A stretch of 64,000 nucleotides of DNA from Novipirellula herctigrandis (GCA_007859835.1 SJPJ01000001.1:6423632-6487631); one strand, 5' to 3'. Numbered from the stretch's first letter, positions 8,945 through 18,035 are shown. Numbers and translations: made by a program. The notes: a model not told the origin generated them from the sequence alone.

Positions 8945-10381
8945 ATGAGCGACAAAAAATTTGCAATGTTAATCAACGGTCAATTGGTCAAGACAGAGAA
9001 AACGTTTTCGGTGATCAATCCGGCAACCGAAGAGGTGATTGCCGAGGTTCCCGAGGTGGATGCCGCCTCGATTCAATTGTCGCTTTCATCCGCCAAGGAT
9101 GCGTTTGAGACTTGGTCGCGCATGCCTTTGTCGCAACGTCAGACGATGATCTTGAAGTACGCCGATCTGCTTGAGGAAAATCGTAACGAGATTGTCGATT
9201 TATTGATTGCCGAAACCGGCAAACCTATTGGCAACGCCGATTATGACTTTGGCATGCTCACAACGTGTCTACGGTTCTTCTGCGAAGAAGCGGCTCGCAT
9301 TGACCAACCGGTGATTCCCGACCCGGACGGGCGTTTCCTGCATTACATTCAACGTCAACCGCTCGGCGTCGTGGTTGGATATTTGGCGTGGAATTTTCCG
9401 CTGCTAAACCTTGGGTACAAACTTGGGCCTGTTTTGGCGTCGGGCTGTACGGCAATCATTAAGCCATCGCAACTGACGCCGCTCGCCACTCTCCGATGTG
9501 CCGAGTTGCTTGTCGAGGCGGGCGTGCCGGGTGGCGTCGTGAATGTGATTAGCGGTACCGATTACGACGTGACGGGACCGTTGTTAGAAAGCGACATTCC
9601 ATCGATGTTTACCATGATCGGCTCGACCCGCGCCGGTGTCGGCGCGATGAAGTCTGCTTGCACAAACGTAAAGCACTTCTCAGTGGAACTTGGCGGAAAT
9701 GCACCGGTGGTGGTTTACGACGATGCGGATGTGGAGGCGGCGGCAGCCAGTGTCGTGGGGCTGAAATTTGCCAATACCGGTCAGGTCTGTGTTTCGCCTA
9801 ATCGATGTTTCGTTCACGAGAAGGTCTACGACGCGTTCATTGCTGCGGCTAAAAAGAACGCGGCCGATATCATCTTGGGAGCCGGTCGAGGAGAAGGCAA
9901 TTTGATGGGGCCAATGCTGACTGCGAAAGATCGCGATCGCATGTTGGAGTTGATTCAGTCCGCTGAGAAAGAGGGTGCGACGGTTGAATGCGGGGGCAAG
10001 GTTCCCAGCCAGCCTAGCAAAGGCTACTTCATGGAGCCGACAATCCTCAGTAACGTCAAGCGAACCATGCGTTTGTCATGCGACGAAATCTTTGGGCCTG
10101 TGTTACCAGTGATTCGTTTTTCCGATGATGACGACGTGATTGCGATGGCAAACGATACCGAGTATGGACTTGCCGCCTACGTTTACACGACGAATCTGTC
10201 ACGTGGCCTCCGTGCTGCTGCGGATATTGATGCAGGGAGTGTCTGTGTCAATGAAGTTCATTATGCAGTGCAGTTGCCTCATGGCGGCGTCAAGCAAAGT
10301 GGCGTCGGCAAAGACTGCTCGCGTTACAGCCTGACGGAATACCTGACGCTCAAACGAGTTTCGATATTGATCGACAAGTAA
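8945..10381 (+). CDS. NAD(P)-dependent aldehyde dehydrogenase
   Basis: A 478-residue cytoplasmic oxidoreductase of the ALDH superfamily. WNFPLLN (about residue 149), the cofactor-loop region FTMIGSTRAG, the general base Glu in VELGGNAPVVV (about residue 248) and the nucleophile Cys in NTGQVCVSPNR (about residue 282) are all in place, and length is standard. It resembles the lactaldehyde/glycolaldehyde and succinate-semialdehyde group. In this context it could oxidise L-lactaldehyde from a 6-deoxysugar, or a sugar aldehyde such as 3,6-anhydrogalactose. AAGGTG lies just before ATG 8945. It follows the dehydratase by 253 bp and precedes a probable terminator. Confidence 0.93.
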   Translation: MSDKKFAMLINGQLVKTEKTFSVINPATEEVIAEVPEVDAASIQLSLSSAKDAFETWSRMPLSQRQTMILKYADLLEENRNEIVDLLIAETGKPIGNADYDFGMLTTCLRFFCEEAARIDQPVIPDPDGRFLHYIQRQPLGVVVGYLAWNFPLLNLGYKLGPVLASGCTAIIKPSQLTPLATLRCAELLVEAGVPGGVVNVISGTDYDVTGPLLESDIPSMFTMIGSTRAGVGAMKSACTNVKHFSVELGGNAPVVVYDDADVEAAAASVVGLKFANTGQVCVSPNRCFVHEKVYDAFIAAAKKNAADIILGAGRGEGNLMGPMLTAKDRDRMLELIQSAEKEGATVECGGKVPSQPSKGYFMEPTILSNVKRTMRLSCDEIFGPVLPVIRFSDDDDVIAMANDTEYGLAAYVYTTNLSRGLRAAADIDAGSVCVNEVHYAVQLPHGGVKQSGVGKDCSRYSLTEYLTLKRVSILIDK

Positions 10382-10401
10382 AAACGTCGTTTGGCATTGT
10401 C

Positions 10402-10462
10402 CACCGAATTGTTTACCTAAGTTCTTTAGGTAGGGGCTGGCTCCTAGGGACTTTTTTCGGTG
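10402..10462 (+). terminator. Nested hairpins with T-run after the aldehyde dehydrogenase
   Basis: TACCTAA (10414-10420) pairs with TTAGGTA (10426-10432) over a 5-nt loop. Outer arms CACCGAA (10402-10408) and TTCGGTG (10456-10462) also pair, and a T6 run lies at 10452-10457. A terminator is the simplest reading, but the two-layer fold before the VOC-eda-kinase genes could also be a leader element. Confidence 0.5.
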
Positions 10463-10611
10463 AACCGGTTACCTAGCCATCACTCAATCGGTCGTACGAA
10501 CCGGCCCTGTATTTTATTGCTCGCCAGAAGCCTATCCCTATTTACCTCTCGGTCCTAAACTCGCGTCGAGTTTTCAGACCAAATCAACCAAGAAAACCCA
10601 GGAGCCAGAAC

Positions 10612-10932
10612 GTGAAATATCCATTTAGCCATATCGGAATTCCCACGACGGATGAAAAAAATTGGGATGGATTTTATGAGCCTGGAAAAATTCACTACAC
10701 CGATTTCACAAAAGATGAATATGGTGTTGAATGGATTAAGTTCGACTCAGACACTCCGATGCCGGAAATGATGCAAAAACTTCCGCACGTTGCCTATCTC
10801 GTTGACAACATTGAAGAAGCGGTAGAGGGGAAAGAGATTCTCGTTGAGACGTTTTCTCCGGGTGAAGGCGTCCGCGTGGCTTTCATTATTCACAATGGCT
10901 CGCCCGTCGAATTCATGGAAGTGAAAGAATAG
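10612..10932 (+). CDS. VOC-superfamily protein (glyoxalase-like), unknown reaction
   Basis: A 106-residue protein beginning at GTG 10612, chosen because AGGAG lies 7 nt upstream and no ATG fits. It starts KYPFSHIGIPTTDEK and later has VAYLVDN, PGEGVRVAFI and SPVEFMEV. This is the alternating beta-alpha-beta pattern of the vicinal-oxygen-chelate fold, with His in HIGIPT and Glu in VEFMEV as likely metal ligands. The reaction is unknown. It ends 5 bp before the KDPG-type aldolase, so it is almost surely co-translated with it and with the kinase. An isomerase or lactonase step on a keto-deoxy acid is a reasonable guess. Confidence 0.8.
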   Translation: MKYPFSHIGIPTTDEKNWDGFYEPGKIHYTDFTKDEYGVEWIKFDSDTPMPEMMQKLPHVAYLVDNIEEAVEGKEILVETFSPGEGVRVAFIIHNGSPVEFMEVKE

Positions 10933-10937
10933 AAACG

Positions 10938-11591
10938 ATGTTTCCCAATGAAATTTTAGAGCGATTGGAAAACACCGGCGTGGTCGCTGGGTTTTCTGTC
11001 GAGAGGGTCGAACACGCAGTCCCTTTGACGAAGGCATTGCTGGCCGGGGGCATCGAGGCGATCGAATTGACGCTGCGTACTCCCGCCGGGATGGAGGCAC
11101 TGAAGGCTGTTTGTGCAGAAGTGCCTGAAATGTTGATTGGGGTCGGTACGATCCTGACACCTGAAACCGTTGCCGACGTCAAATCCGCCGGAGCCCATTT
11201 CGGTGTGGCTCCGGGGCTAAATTCGCGTGTGGTTTGTGCTGCAAAGGAAGTGGGTTTGCCGTTTGCACCGGGGATTGTTACGCCATCGGATCTCGAAACC
11301 GCGATTGAGCTTGGTTGCCGATTCGTAAAATTCTTTCCAGCAGAAGCTTCCGGTGGAATCCCATATCTGCGCAGTATGGCCGCCCCCTACAAACATTTGG
11401 GGATTCAATACTTCCCGCTGGGTGGACTGAATGCGGATAATATGTTGGATTATTTGAAAGAGCCCAACGTATCGGCTATCGGCGGATCGTGGATCGTTAA
11501 ACAAGAACTAGTCAATAACGAGGATTGGGCTGGCATTGCCGCCCGTGCGGCAGACGTTATCAAAGCATCGAAGAAAGGTTCGAAAGAATGA
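10938..11591 (+). CDS. eda: 2-dehydro-3-deoxy-6-phosphogluconate/galactonate aldolase (class I)
   Basis: Splits KDPG or KDPGal into pyruvate and glyceraldehyde 3-phosphate in the cytoplasm. The 217 residues match the Eda/DgoA family: general acid/base Glu43 (IELTLRTP), GVGTI at 68-72, and the Schiff-base Lys131 in RFVKFFPAE, then GGLNADN and the phosphate-binding GGSWIV near residue 183. Length is typical. It is preceded by the VOC gene after 5 bp and overlaps the kinase start by 4 bp (ATGA), so the three genes form a tight unit. A phosphorylated six-carbon substrate is implied by the kinase next door. Confidence 0.93.
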   Translation: MFPNEILERLENTGVVAGFSVERVEHAVPLTKALLAGGIEAIELTLRTPAGMEALKAVCAEVPEMLIGVGTILTPETVADVKSAGAHFGVAPGLNSRVVCAAKEVGLPFAPGIVTPSDLETAIELGCRFVKFFPAEASGGIPYLRSMAAPYKHLGIQYFPLGGLNADNMLDYLKEPNVSAIGGSWIVKQELVNNEDWAGIAARAADVIKASKKGSKE

Positions 11592-12679
11592 GTCAAGTCG
11601 TAGTTACTTTTGGTGAAATCATGGGTCGTATGGCGGCCCCCGCAAATCTTCGCCTTCGCCAAACACGTGAATTCGAAGTCACCTATGCCGGGGCGGAAGC
11701 CAGTGTCGCGGCGTCGATCTGTAATTTTGGCGGCACCGCTCGTTATGTGACGGCGTTGCCAAAGCATGCCTTGGCTGATGCAACAATCGATTCGGTCCGT
11801 GCGATGGGCATCGACACGCAATATGTGTTGCGTACCGATGATGGTCGGCTTGGACTGTACTTTTTAGAAACAGGTGCCAACCAACGACCCAGTAACGTGA
11901 TTTACGATCGCGCCGACTCGGCTGTTTCGATCACCCCAGCGGACCAATATAACTGGGATGCCATTTTTGACGGTGCCCAGTGGTTGCATCTCAGTGGGAT
12001 TACTCCGGCGCTGTCAAAGAGTGCTGCGGAAGCCACTTTGGTGGCCGCGCAAAAAGCGAAAGCCGCCGGGGCAAAGGTGTCGATCGATTTGAATTTTCGC
12101 GGAAAACTATGGAAGTGGGATGACTCCAAATCGGCACGTGAACTAGCACAAGAAACGATGCGCACGATTTTGCCGTTTATTGATGTGGTGATTGCCAACG
12201 AAGAAGATTGCCATGATGTTCTTGGAATCCAGGCTGGTGACACCGATGTTCATGCTGGGACGCTGGATACGTCGCGTTATCCGGATGTGGCACGTCAAGT
12301 CGTGAAACAGTTTCCAAACATTAGTAAGGTAGCCATCACACTGCGCGAGAGTCATTCAGCGACGCACAACAATTGGGGCGCGATGCTATATGACGCGGTT
12401 TCTGACCGTTCGGCTTTTGCGCCACTCGATCAGCAAGGTAATTATCAACCTTACGAGATCAAGAACATTGTTGACCGTGTCGGTGGCGGCGATTCCTTTG
12501 CCGGTGGTCTGATCTTTGCCTTGACCACACCGGAATTGAATGCTCCACAAACCGCTGCGAACTTTGCGGTTGCCGCCTCCTGTTTGAAACACTCGATCAA
12601 AGGTGATTTCAATTATACGACGCGAAGTGAAGCGGAAGCTCTTATGGGCGGGTCTGCCTCAGGGCGTGTCGTACGTTAG
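11588..12679 (+). CDS. kdgK: PfkB-family sugar kinase (2-dehydro-3-deoxygluconokinase type)
   Basis: Phosphorylates a 2-keto-3-deoxy-hexonate at O6 using ATP, feeding the aldolase just upstream. ATG 11588 overlaps the aldolase stop as ATGA, so it is preferred to a longer frame from 11525. The 363 residues start VVVTFGEIMGRMAAP, contain YAGAEASVAASICNFGG, SIDLNFRGKLWKW and ANEEDC as in KdgK, and end with the PfkB signature including the catalytic Asp (VDRVGGGDSFAGGLIFAL, about residue 302). The usual family length is 310-340, so this is slightly long. Gluconate- or galactonate-derived acid, or other ketodeoxy acid, cannot be separated by eye. Confidence 0.92.
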   Translation: MSQVVVTFGEIMGRMAAPANLRLRQTREFEVTYAGAEASVAASICNFGGTARYVTALPKHALADATIDSVRAMGIDTQYVLRTDDGRLGLYFLETGANQRPSNVIYDRADSAVSITPADQYNWDAIFDGAQWLHLSGITPALSKSAAEATLVAAQKAKAAGAKVSIDLNFRGKLWKWDDSKSARELAQETMRTILPFIDVVIANEEDCHDVLGIQAGDTDVHAGTLDTSRYPDVARQVVKQFPNISKVAITLRESHSATHNNWGAMLYDAVSDRSAFAPLDQQGNYQPYEIKNIVDRVGGGDSFAGGLIFALTTPELNAPQTAANFAVAASCLKHSIKGDFNYTTRSEAEALMGGSASGRVVR

Positions 12680-12695
12680 CAAATTCGCCAGCCAA

Positions 12696-12759
12696 GAATC
12701 CAATACACCGGGAATCCAATACACCGGGAATCCAATACACCGGGAATCAAATACACCTG
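12696..12759. repeat. 16-bp tandem repeat, 3 exact + 1 variant copy
   Basis: GAATCCAATACACCGG is repeated at 12696-12711, 12712-12727 and 12728-12743, with a diverged copy at 12744-12759. It begins 17 bp after the kinase stop codon and lies upstream of the sulfatase start at 12897. Confidence 0.95.
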
Positions 12760-12896
12760 AGATTTCCTTGGCACGATGGCGGTTTTCGAAAATGGATGGA
12801 ATCGGTCTCGTTTGGGCACCAACCCTGCATGACTTTAAACCGAAAGAAGCCACAGAGCTTGACACCGATCGGCCCTTACTGAGGCAACCCCATTCA

Positions 12897-14579
12897 ATGA
12901 ATGCCACAACGAAACTGCTAACGATCTTTTGCGTCCTTGCCCCATTGGGCACGAATGCTGTTTTCGCAGCCCCCCTGCGTCCGAATATTGTTGTCGTCAT
13001 GTGCGACGATCTCGGTTATTCGGATGTCGGTTTTAATGGAGCCACCGACATCCGCACGCCCGAGTTGGATGCGCTCGCAAAAAGTGGAACCATCTGTACT
13101 TCCGCCTACGTGCCGCATCCTTTCTGTGGTCCTAGTCGTATGGGGCTGATGTCGGGACGCTATCCGCATGAGTTTGGCGCCCCGTTTAATCTTCCCAATA
13201 GTGGTCATGGAATCGAGGAGTACAACAAGCAAGGTATCGACATCAATGAAACATTGATTAGCACGGTTCTTCAAGACGCTGGCTATTACACCGGAGCAAT
13301 TGGGAAATGGCACATGGGGATTACTCAGCCGTTTCATCCCAACACACGAGGCTTCGACGACTTCTATGGTTTCCTCGGTGGAGGTCACTCGTATTTTCCG
13401 GAAAAGTATAGGCCGATTTACGAACGCCAACGTCGTGCTGGGAATCCGAATATCAACGAGTACTCGTTGCCGCTGGAACACAACGGTGAGGAAGTCAACG
13501 AGACACAATACATCACGGATGCTCTTTCGCGTGAAGCAGTGCGTTTTGTGAACGACGCGGCAAAGAAAGATCAACCGTTCTTCCTGTTTCTTGCCTACAA
13601 CGCTCCGCATACACCTCTTGAAGCGAAAGAGGACGATTTGAAGGAGTATGCGGATGTCAAGGACGAAAAACGTCGTACTTATGCAGCCATGGTGCATGCG
13701 GTCGACCGTGGTGTGGGGGAGGTCGTCGAGTCTTTGAAGAGTAACCATGAATTTGATGACACGTTGATTATCTTTCTCAGTGACAACGGAGGGAAAACTT
13801 CAGCCGGAGCCACCAACCGACCGCTTGCTCAGGGAAAAGGGAGCGTCTACGAAGGTGGATATCGCGTTCCAATGTTTTTCCACTGGCCCGGTCATGTTCC
13901 GGCTGGGAAGCGTTTTAAGTATCCCGTTTCTTCGCTCGATTTCTATCCCACTTTCGCAGGTCTTGGCGGCGGAACCATCCCGGCAGGGAAGCATCTCGAC
14001 GGGAAAGATATTTGGAACGATTTTTTGGCAGCCCAGAACCCACGTAAGGGCGACATGATTTTTGTGGTACGTCATCGTGCTGGTTTTAGCGATGCTAGTG
14101 CGAGACAAGATCGCTGGAAAGTGTTGCGTGATGCAAATGGACCTTGGAAACTGTTCAATATCGAAGACGATGTGAGTGAGCAACACGATTTGAGTGCTCA
14201 AAATCCTGAACTACTCCATTCGATGGTGGCCAAGATGGAAAAGTGGAGTCGAAGTCATATCGAGCCGCGTTGGCACCATGAGCGTCAGGCAAAGGATCAA
14301 TGGGACGAAACCGGAATGCCGCACTTCGACCAGACATTTAGCATCGATCCGTCTGAGGCGACACCAGTTGAAGTATCGGAGATGAAACCGTTGAAGAAGG
14401 GGGATTCCACCCGCGATGACTTTGTCGAACGTGAACGGGAAAAATGGGAAAAGAACGGTTGGAATTGGGATCATGTCAAAGTCGACAAAATGTTCGACAG
14501 CATCGATGCAAATAAAGATGGTGTTGCATCAGGTGAGGAAAAGAAGGCCTATTGGGCAAAAATGGCAACCGAAAACTAG
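12897..14579 (+). CDS. Sulfatase with C-terminal EF-hand, exported
   Basis: A formylglycine sulfatase of 560 residues from ATG 12897, the first Met ahead of a clean signal peptide (LLTIFCVLAPLGTNAVFAA). An upstream extension of the frame would read through the 16-bp repeats and is rejected. Motifs: RPNIVVVMCDDLGYSD, CGPSR with the modified Cys77, GKWHMG, and LSDNGG. The last 35 residues hold an EF-hand loop DANKDGVASGEE (D-N-D-G-S-E at the calcium positions), which is not part of the catalytic fold and may bind calcium for stability or anchoring. Set between the kinase and the fucose-type genes, it probably desulfates the substrate of this block. Confidence 0.94.
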   Translation: MNATTKLLTIFCVLAPLGTNAVFAAPLRPNIVVVMCDDLGYSDVGFNGATDIRTPELDALAKSGTICTSAYVPHPFCGPSRMGLMSGRYPHEFGAPFNLPNSGHGIEEYNKQGIDINETLISTVLQDAGYYTGAIGKWHMGITQPFHPNTRGFDDFYGFLGGGHSYFPEKYRPIYERQRRAGNPNINEYSLPLEHNGEEVNETQYITDALSREAVRFVNDAAKKDQPFFLFLAYNAPHTPLEAKEDDLKEYADVKDEKRRTYAAMVHAVDRGVGEVVESLKSNHEFDDTLIIFLSDNGGKTSAGATNRPLAQGKGSVYEGGYRVPMFFHWPGHVPAGKRFKYPVSSLDFYPTFAGLGGGTIPAGKHLDGKDIWNDFLAAQNPRKGDMIFVVRHRAGFSDASARQDRWKVLRDANGPWKLFNIEDDVSEQHDLSAQNPELLHSMVAKMEKWSRSHIEPRWHHERQAKDQWDETGMPHFDQTFSIDPSEATPVEVSEMKPLKKGDSTRDDFVEREREKWEKNGWNWDHVKVDKMFDSIDANKDGVASGEEKKAYWAKMATEN

Positions 14580-14833
14580 GCGAGGCGTTCTTGTCGGGGC
14601 CGCCCATCACGGGCGACGGGGATCGACCGCGATCCGGTGTAGCGATTCGAGAGTCTTCTCTGTGCTGGTAGCACTTTAAGTCGTCTGACTTTCTCTGCTA
14701 GCGAATTATCCAATAAAGACGCAGCCTTTGCGGGTATCATGTGAAGTCACATTTGAGCGGCGGCGTTACCGATTGCCTCTCAATATTGGTCTTGTCGCTC
14801 AAGTGTTGCCGCAATCATTAGGATGGATCACCT

Positions 14834-15760
14834 ATGGAATATCGCACGTTAGGTGCAACGGGGCTGAAGGTTTCCGTGTTGGGGTATGGTGGTTCAGCGT
14901 TGAGTTCCTTCTACGATGGATTTGACGAAGACCGTGGGATTCGAGCTGTTCGCCAGGCGTTAGACCTAGGGATCAACTTGTTGGATACATCGCCTTTCTA
15001 CGGTTTCACGTCGGCTGAGACCGTACTTGGAAAATCGCTGCGCGGCGTATCGCGAGACGAGTACCTGCTGTCCACGAAAGTGGGACGCTATGGTTTTGAA
15101 CAATCCGATTGTGACTATTCTGCAAAACGTGTTTCCGCCAGCATTGATGAAAGTCTCGCTCGACTGGGCGTCGATTTTGTTGACTTCATCCAAGTACACG
15201 ATGCTGAATTCGCCGACATAGACCAATTGGTCACCGAAACGATTCCTGCTCTGTATCGCGCACGCGACGCGGGCAAAGTTCGATTCGTCGGTGTCACCGG
15301 TTTGCCAATTCAGAGATTCCGGGAAATACTTGACCGCGCTAACGTCGATCAGATTCAGTCCTATTGCCACTGTTGTTTAAACGATACGGCGTTACTTGAT
15401 CTTTTGCCTCCGCTACAAGAGCGGCGCATTGCGATTTTTAATGCAGCGCCGTTTGCGATGCGGTTATTGAATGCGGGTACGCTTCCGGATTGGCATCCTG
15501 CTCCACAGCAATTGCGAATCAAATGTGCCGAGGCGGCTCAATATTGCGCGGAAAAGGGAAGCGATCTTGCCAAAATAGCCCTGCAGTATTCCGTGTCTCA
15601 CACCGAAATTCCGACCACGATCGTTGGGACTGCGAATCCGGATAGGGTCATAAGCTATGTGAGACACATCAATGATACGTTGGATACCGAACTGCTATCG
15701 GGAGTGTTGGAAATTCTTGAACCGGTTCACAACCTAACTTGGCAAACGGTCGATGCTTGA
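14834..15760 (+). CDS. Aldo/keto reductase of the L-galactose/L-fucose dehydrogenase type
   Basis: A 308-residue cytoplasmic NAD(P) enzyme. It closely follows plant L-galactose dehydrogenase: YRTLGATGLKVSVLGYGGS at the start, DTSPFYG with the catalytic Tyr (about residue 57), STKVGRYG with the Lys, IQVHDAEF with the His, then the family-specific YCHCCLNDTALLDLLPPL and ALQYSVSHTEIPTTIVGTA, ending LEPVHNLTW. L-galactose and L-fucose share configuration at C2-C5, so this enzyme may oxidise L-fucose to its lactone, the first step of the non-phosphorylating route. It is followed after 27 bp by the RraA-like gene. Confidence 0.92.
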   Translation: MEYRTLGATGLKVSVLGYGGSALSSFYDGFDEDRGIRAVRQALDLGINLLDTSPFYGFTSAETVLGKSLRGVSRDEYLLSTKVGRYGFEQSDCDYSAKRVSASIDESLARLGVDFVDFIQVHDAEFADIDQLVTETIPALYRARDAGKVRFVGVTGLPIQRFREILDRANVDQIQSYCHCCLNDTALLDLLPPLQERRIAIFNAAPFAMRLLNAGTLPDWHPAPQQLRIKCAEAAQYCAEKGSDLAKIALQYSVSHTEIPTTIVGTANPDRVISYVRHINDTLDTELLSGVLEILEPVHNLTWQTVDA

Positions 15761-15787
15761 TCATGTTTTGCAACGGAGAATTAGCCC

Positions 15788-16444
15788 ATGTGGCAAAACG
15801 ACAAAGAACTCTTTGAATTAATGTGCGGTAAGCTCTACACGCCCGTGGTGGGAGATATCCTCGACAGTCTGGGCTGCTACCACCAATTCTTGCCACGCGA
15901 GATCCAACCGTTGGCGTTGGAGATGAAAATTGCTGGTCGCGCCATGCCGGTGCTTACTTGTGATATTCATGGTGAACAGGAAAGACCGTTCGGATTGATG
16001 ACCGAGGCGCTTGATCAGATCGAACCAGGCGAGGTGTATCTCAGCGGTGGCAGTATGAACTCGGCTCTATGGGGCGAGATTTTGACGGCCACCGCACGCA
16101 TGCGAGGTGGTGTTGGGGCTGTGGTGGATGGGCCACATCGAGACACGCCGCGCGTGTTGGAACAGAATTGGCCGGTGTTTAGCCGGGGCAGGTTTGCACA
16201 AGATTCCCGGGTACGAACTTATGTCCAAAATTACCGAATCCCGATTGAAATTGGTAACGTGTGGATCGAACCGGGGGACCTTGTTTTCGGCGATCTTGAC
16301 GGCGTTGTCATCGTGCCTCGTAAACACGAAACGGAAGTCGTTGAGAAGGCACTAGAGAAAGCGTCCGCCGAGAACCTCGTTCGCAAAGAGATCGAGAACG
16401 GGATGAGTTCCACCGAGGCCTTTAAAAAGTACGGTGTCCTTTAA
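15788..16444 (+). CDS. RraA-family protein (HMG/CHA-type aldolase or decarboxylase fold)
   Basis: A 218-residue protein of the RraA/DlpA family: [12 protein letters not shown] near the start, [12 protein letters not shown], then [13 protein letters not shown] with the Gly-Asp substrate loop, and [18 protein letters not shown] near the end. Related proteins cleave or decarboxylate oxalo- and hydroxyketo-acids using Mg2+. In sugar clusters, RraA-like proteins probably act on keto-deoxy acids. A retro-aldol step giving pyruvate and L-lactaldehyde would fit here but is inference. GGAG precedes ATG 15788. The gene is 24 bp from the UxaA small-subunit start at 16469. Confidence 0.88.
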   Translation: MWQNDKELFELMCGKLYTPVVGDILDSLGCYHQFLPREIQPLALEMKIAGRAMPVLTCDIHGEQERPFGLMTEALDQIEPGEVYLSGGSMNSALWGEILTATARMRGGVGAVVDGPHRDTPRVLEQNWPVFSRGRFAQDSRVRTYVQNYRIPIEIGNVWIEPGDLVFGDLDGVVIVPRKHETEVVEKALEKASAENLVRKEIENGMSSTEAFKKYGVL

Positions 16445-16468
16445 CTCATGCGGATGACAGGATCAGGA

Positions 16469-16810
16469 ATGAAGACATCTAACAATCGAGCGTTTGTAAT
16501 CAACGTAGCCGACAACGTAGCGACGGCGCTAAGTGATCTCAGGCCCGGCGAATGTGTCTTGGTTGGCGATGCTGTGCATGAATCTGCTCAAGTACGCGGC
16601 GACATACGAAGCGGGCATAAATTTGCATTAGTGGATCTGAAGGTGGGTGACGCAATCATCAAGTACGGCGTGGCAATCGGATATGCGAGTGTCGCGATTG
16701 AGTGTGGCATATGGGTGCATCTCCACAACGTTCAGAGCCAGTTCGACGAACGGTCGGGGACACTCGACGGTGAAACAGGGGCTCCAACCGAGGGGAATGT
16801 CTATGTCTAA
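16469..16810 (+). CDS. UxaA-type dehydratase, small (SAF-domain) subunit
   Basis: About 113 residues from ATG 16469, which follows AGGATCAGGA; an earlier ATG at 16448 lacks a ribosome site. It has the SAF/N-terminal domain of altronate dehydratase: [16 protein letters not shown], then [23 protein letters not shown] and GIWVHLHNV with His residues typical of the iron site. In E. coli UxaA the domains are one chain; here they are two genes, as in the Campylobacter jejuni L-fucose island. It overlaps the large subunit by 8 bp. With its partner it should remove water from a sugar acid such as L-fuconate. Confidence 0.9.
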   Translation: MKTSNNRAFVINVADNVATALSDLRPGECVLVGDAVHESAQVRGDIRSGHKFALVDLKVGDAIIKYGVAIGYASVAIECGIWVHLHNVQSQFDERSGTLDGETGAPTEGNVYV

Positions 16811-18035
16811 TTCGCAAAATTTGACAACGGCATCGACCATCCGGTCGTGGCAAGGCTATTTGCGGTCCGATGGTCGCAAAGGCGTCCGCAATCTGGTCTT
16901 GGTGATTTATACGGTTGAGTGTGCAAGTTTCGTTGCACAAGCGATCGCGAAAGACGAGCCGGACGTACACGTGATTGGCTTTCCTGGTTGTTACGATAAT
17001 GCCTATGCCATTCGTTTGATGCTTTCCCTGGCAAGGCATCCGAACGTTGGTGCCGTTCTATCGGTTGGTTTGGGGTGTGAGTACACGCAGCCACACAAGA
17101 TTGCTGAAGTCGTTCGCGAATCGGGGCGGCCTGCGGAGGGCTTCTTTATTCAGGACATCGGTGGGACGACGACAAGTACGGAGCATGGTAAACAGATTGT
17201 GAATCGGTTGCGGCAGGAAATCGAATCCGTGCCGCGCGTTTCGATGCAGCTTTCTGACTTGACCATTGGATGTGAATGCGGTGGCAGCGATGCAACATCC
17301 GGCTTGGTTGGTAATCCCGTTGTCGGTCGCGCGTTTGATCGATTGGTCGAACAAGGTGGCACGGCGGTTTTTGAAGAAGTCGTCGAGTTGATTGGGCTCA
17401 AGGAAATACTCGCAAATCGAGCCAAGGATGCGGACGTCAGGAAGACGATCGAGGCAACTTACGACAAAGCAATGAGCTATTGCCAACAAGTCCAACAGTG
17501 GTCGACTTCGCCCGGGAATTTTGCCGGTGGTTTGACCACAATCGAGGAGAAGAGTCTTGGGGCATTCGCCAAAAGTGGTTCTCGACCGATCGAGGGTGTC
17601 ATCAAGGTTTCCGAACAACCTGATCACGCTGGGTTGTGGCTACTCGATTCCGTCCCTGATCCTCATTTTATGCAACACGGCTACACCAACGCGAACGACA
17701 GTGAAGGTATTCTCGATTTGATCGCGACCGGCGCGCAGATTGTTTTGTTTGTAACGGGGCGAGGTTCCGTTATCGGATGCCCCGTTGCTCCTTTGATTAA
17801 GATCACTGGCAACACACAGACCTACGAGAAACTACGCGAGGATATGGACTTCAACGCAGGTCGTGTTTTGCAAGATGAGCTGACGCTTGATGATGCCGCC
17901 GATGAGCTTCTGCAACTGATCTCGCAAGTTGCTTCGGGTAAGCCATCCAAGCCCGAAGCATTGGGGCACCGAGAGTTCTTTATTCCTTACAAGCACCAAG
18001 ACACCCCGCCACTGACAATTGGTTGTCGCAGCTAA
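16803..18035 (+). CDS. UxaA-type dehydratase, large subunit
   Basis: A 410-residue catalytic partner of the preceding gene. ATG 16803 lies 7 nt after GAGGGG and overlaps the small-subunit stop; ATG 16797 is a less likely start. After a short leader, [18 protein letters not shown] matches the start of the large UxaA domain. [17 protein letters not shown], the Cys-rich [16 protein letters not shown] and [21 protein letters not shown] supply the ligands expected for the metal or Fe-S site. Family members dehydrate altronate, galactarate or related acids. The AKR, SDR and fucosidase neighbours point to L-fuconate. This would be a second dehydratase beside the enolase-type one at 7483. Confidence 0.92.
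   Translation: MSNSQNLTTASTIRSWQGYLRSDGRKGVRNLVLVIYTVECASFVAQAIAKDEPDVHVIGFPGCYDNAYAIRLMLSLARHPNVGAVLSVGLGCEYTQPHKIAEVVRESGRPAEGFFIQDIGGTTTSTEHGKQIVNRLRQEIESVPRVSMQLSDLTIGCECGGSDATSGLVGNPVVGRAFDRLVEQGGTAVFEEVVELIGLKEILANRAKDADVRKTIEATYDKAMSYCQQVQQWSTSPGNFAGGLTTIEEKSLGAFAKSGSRPIEGVIKVSEQPDHAGLWLLDSVPDPHFMQHGYTNANDSEGILDLIATGAQIVLFVTGRGSVIGCPVAPLIKITGNTQTYEKLREDMDFNAGRVLQDELTLDDAADELLQLISQVASGKPSKPEALGHREFFIPYKHQDTPPLTIGCRS

Noticed and set aside
12603..12896. N-terminal extension of the second sulfatase
   Set aside because: It would translate the 16-bp repeats and put about 98 residues before a clear signal peptide.
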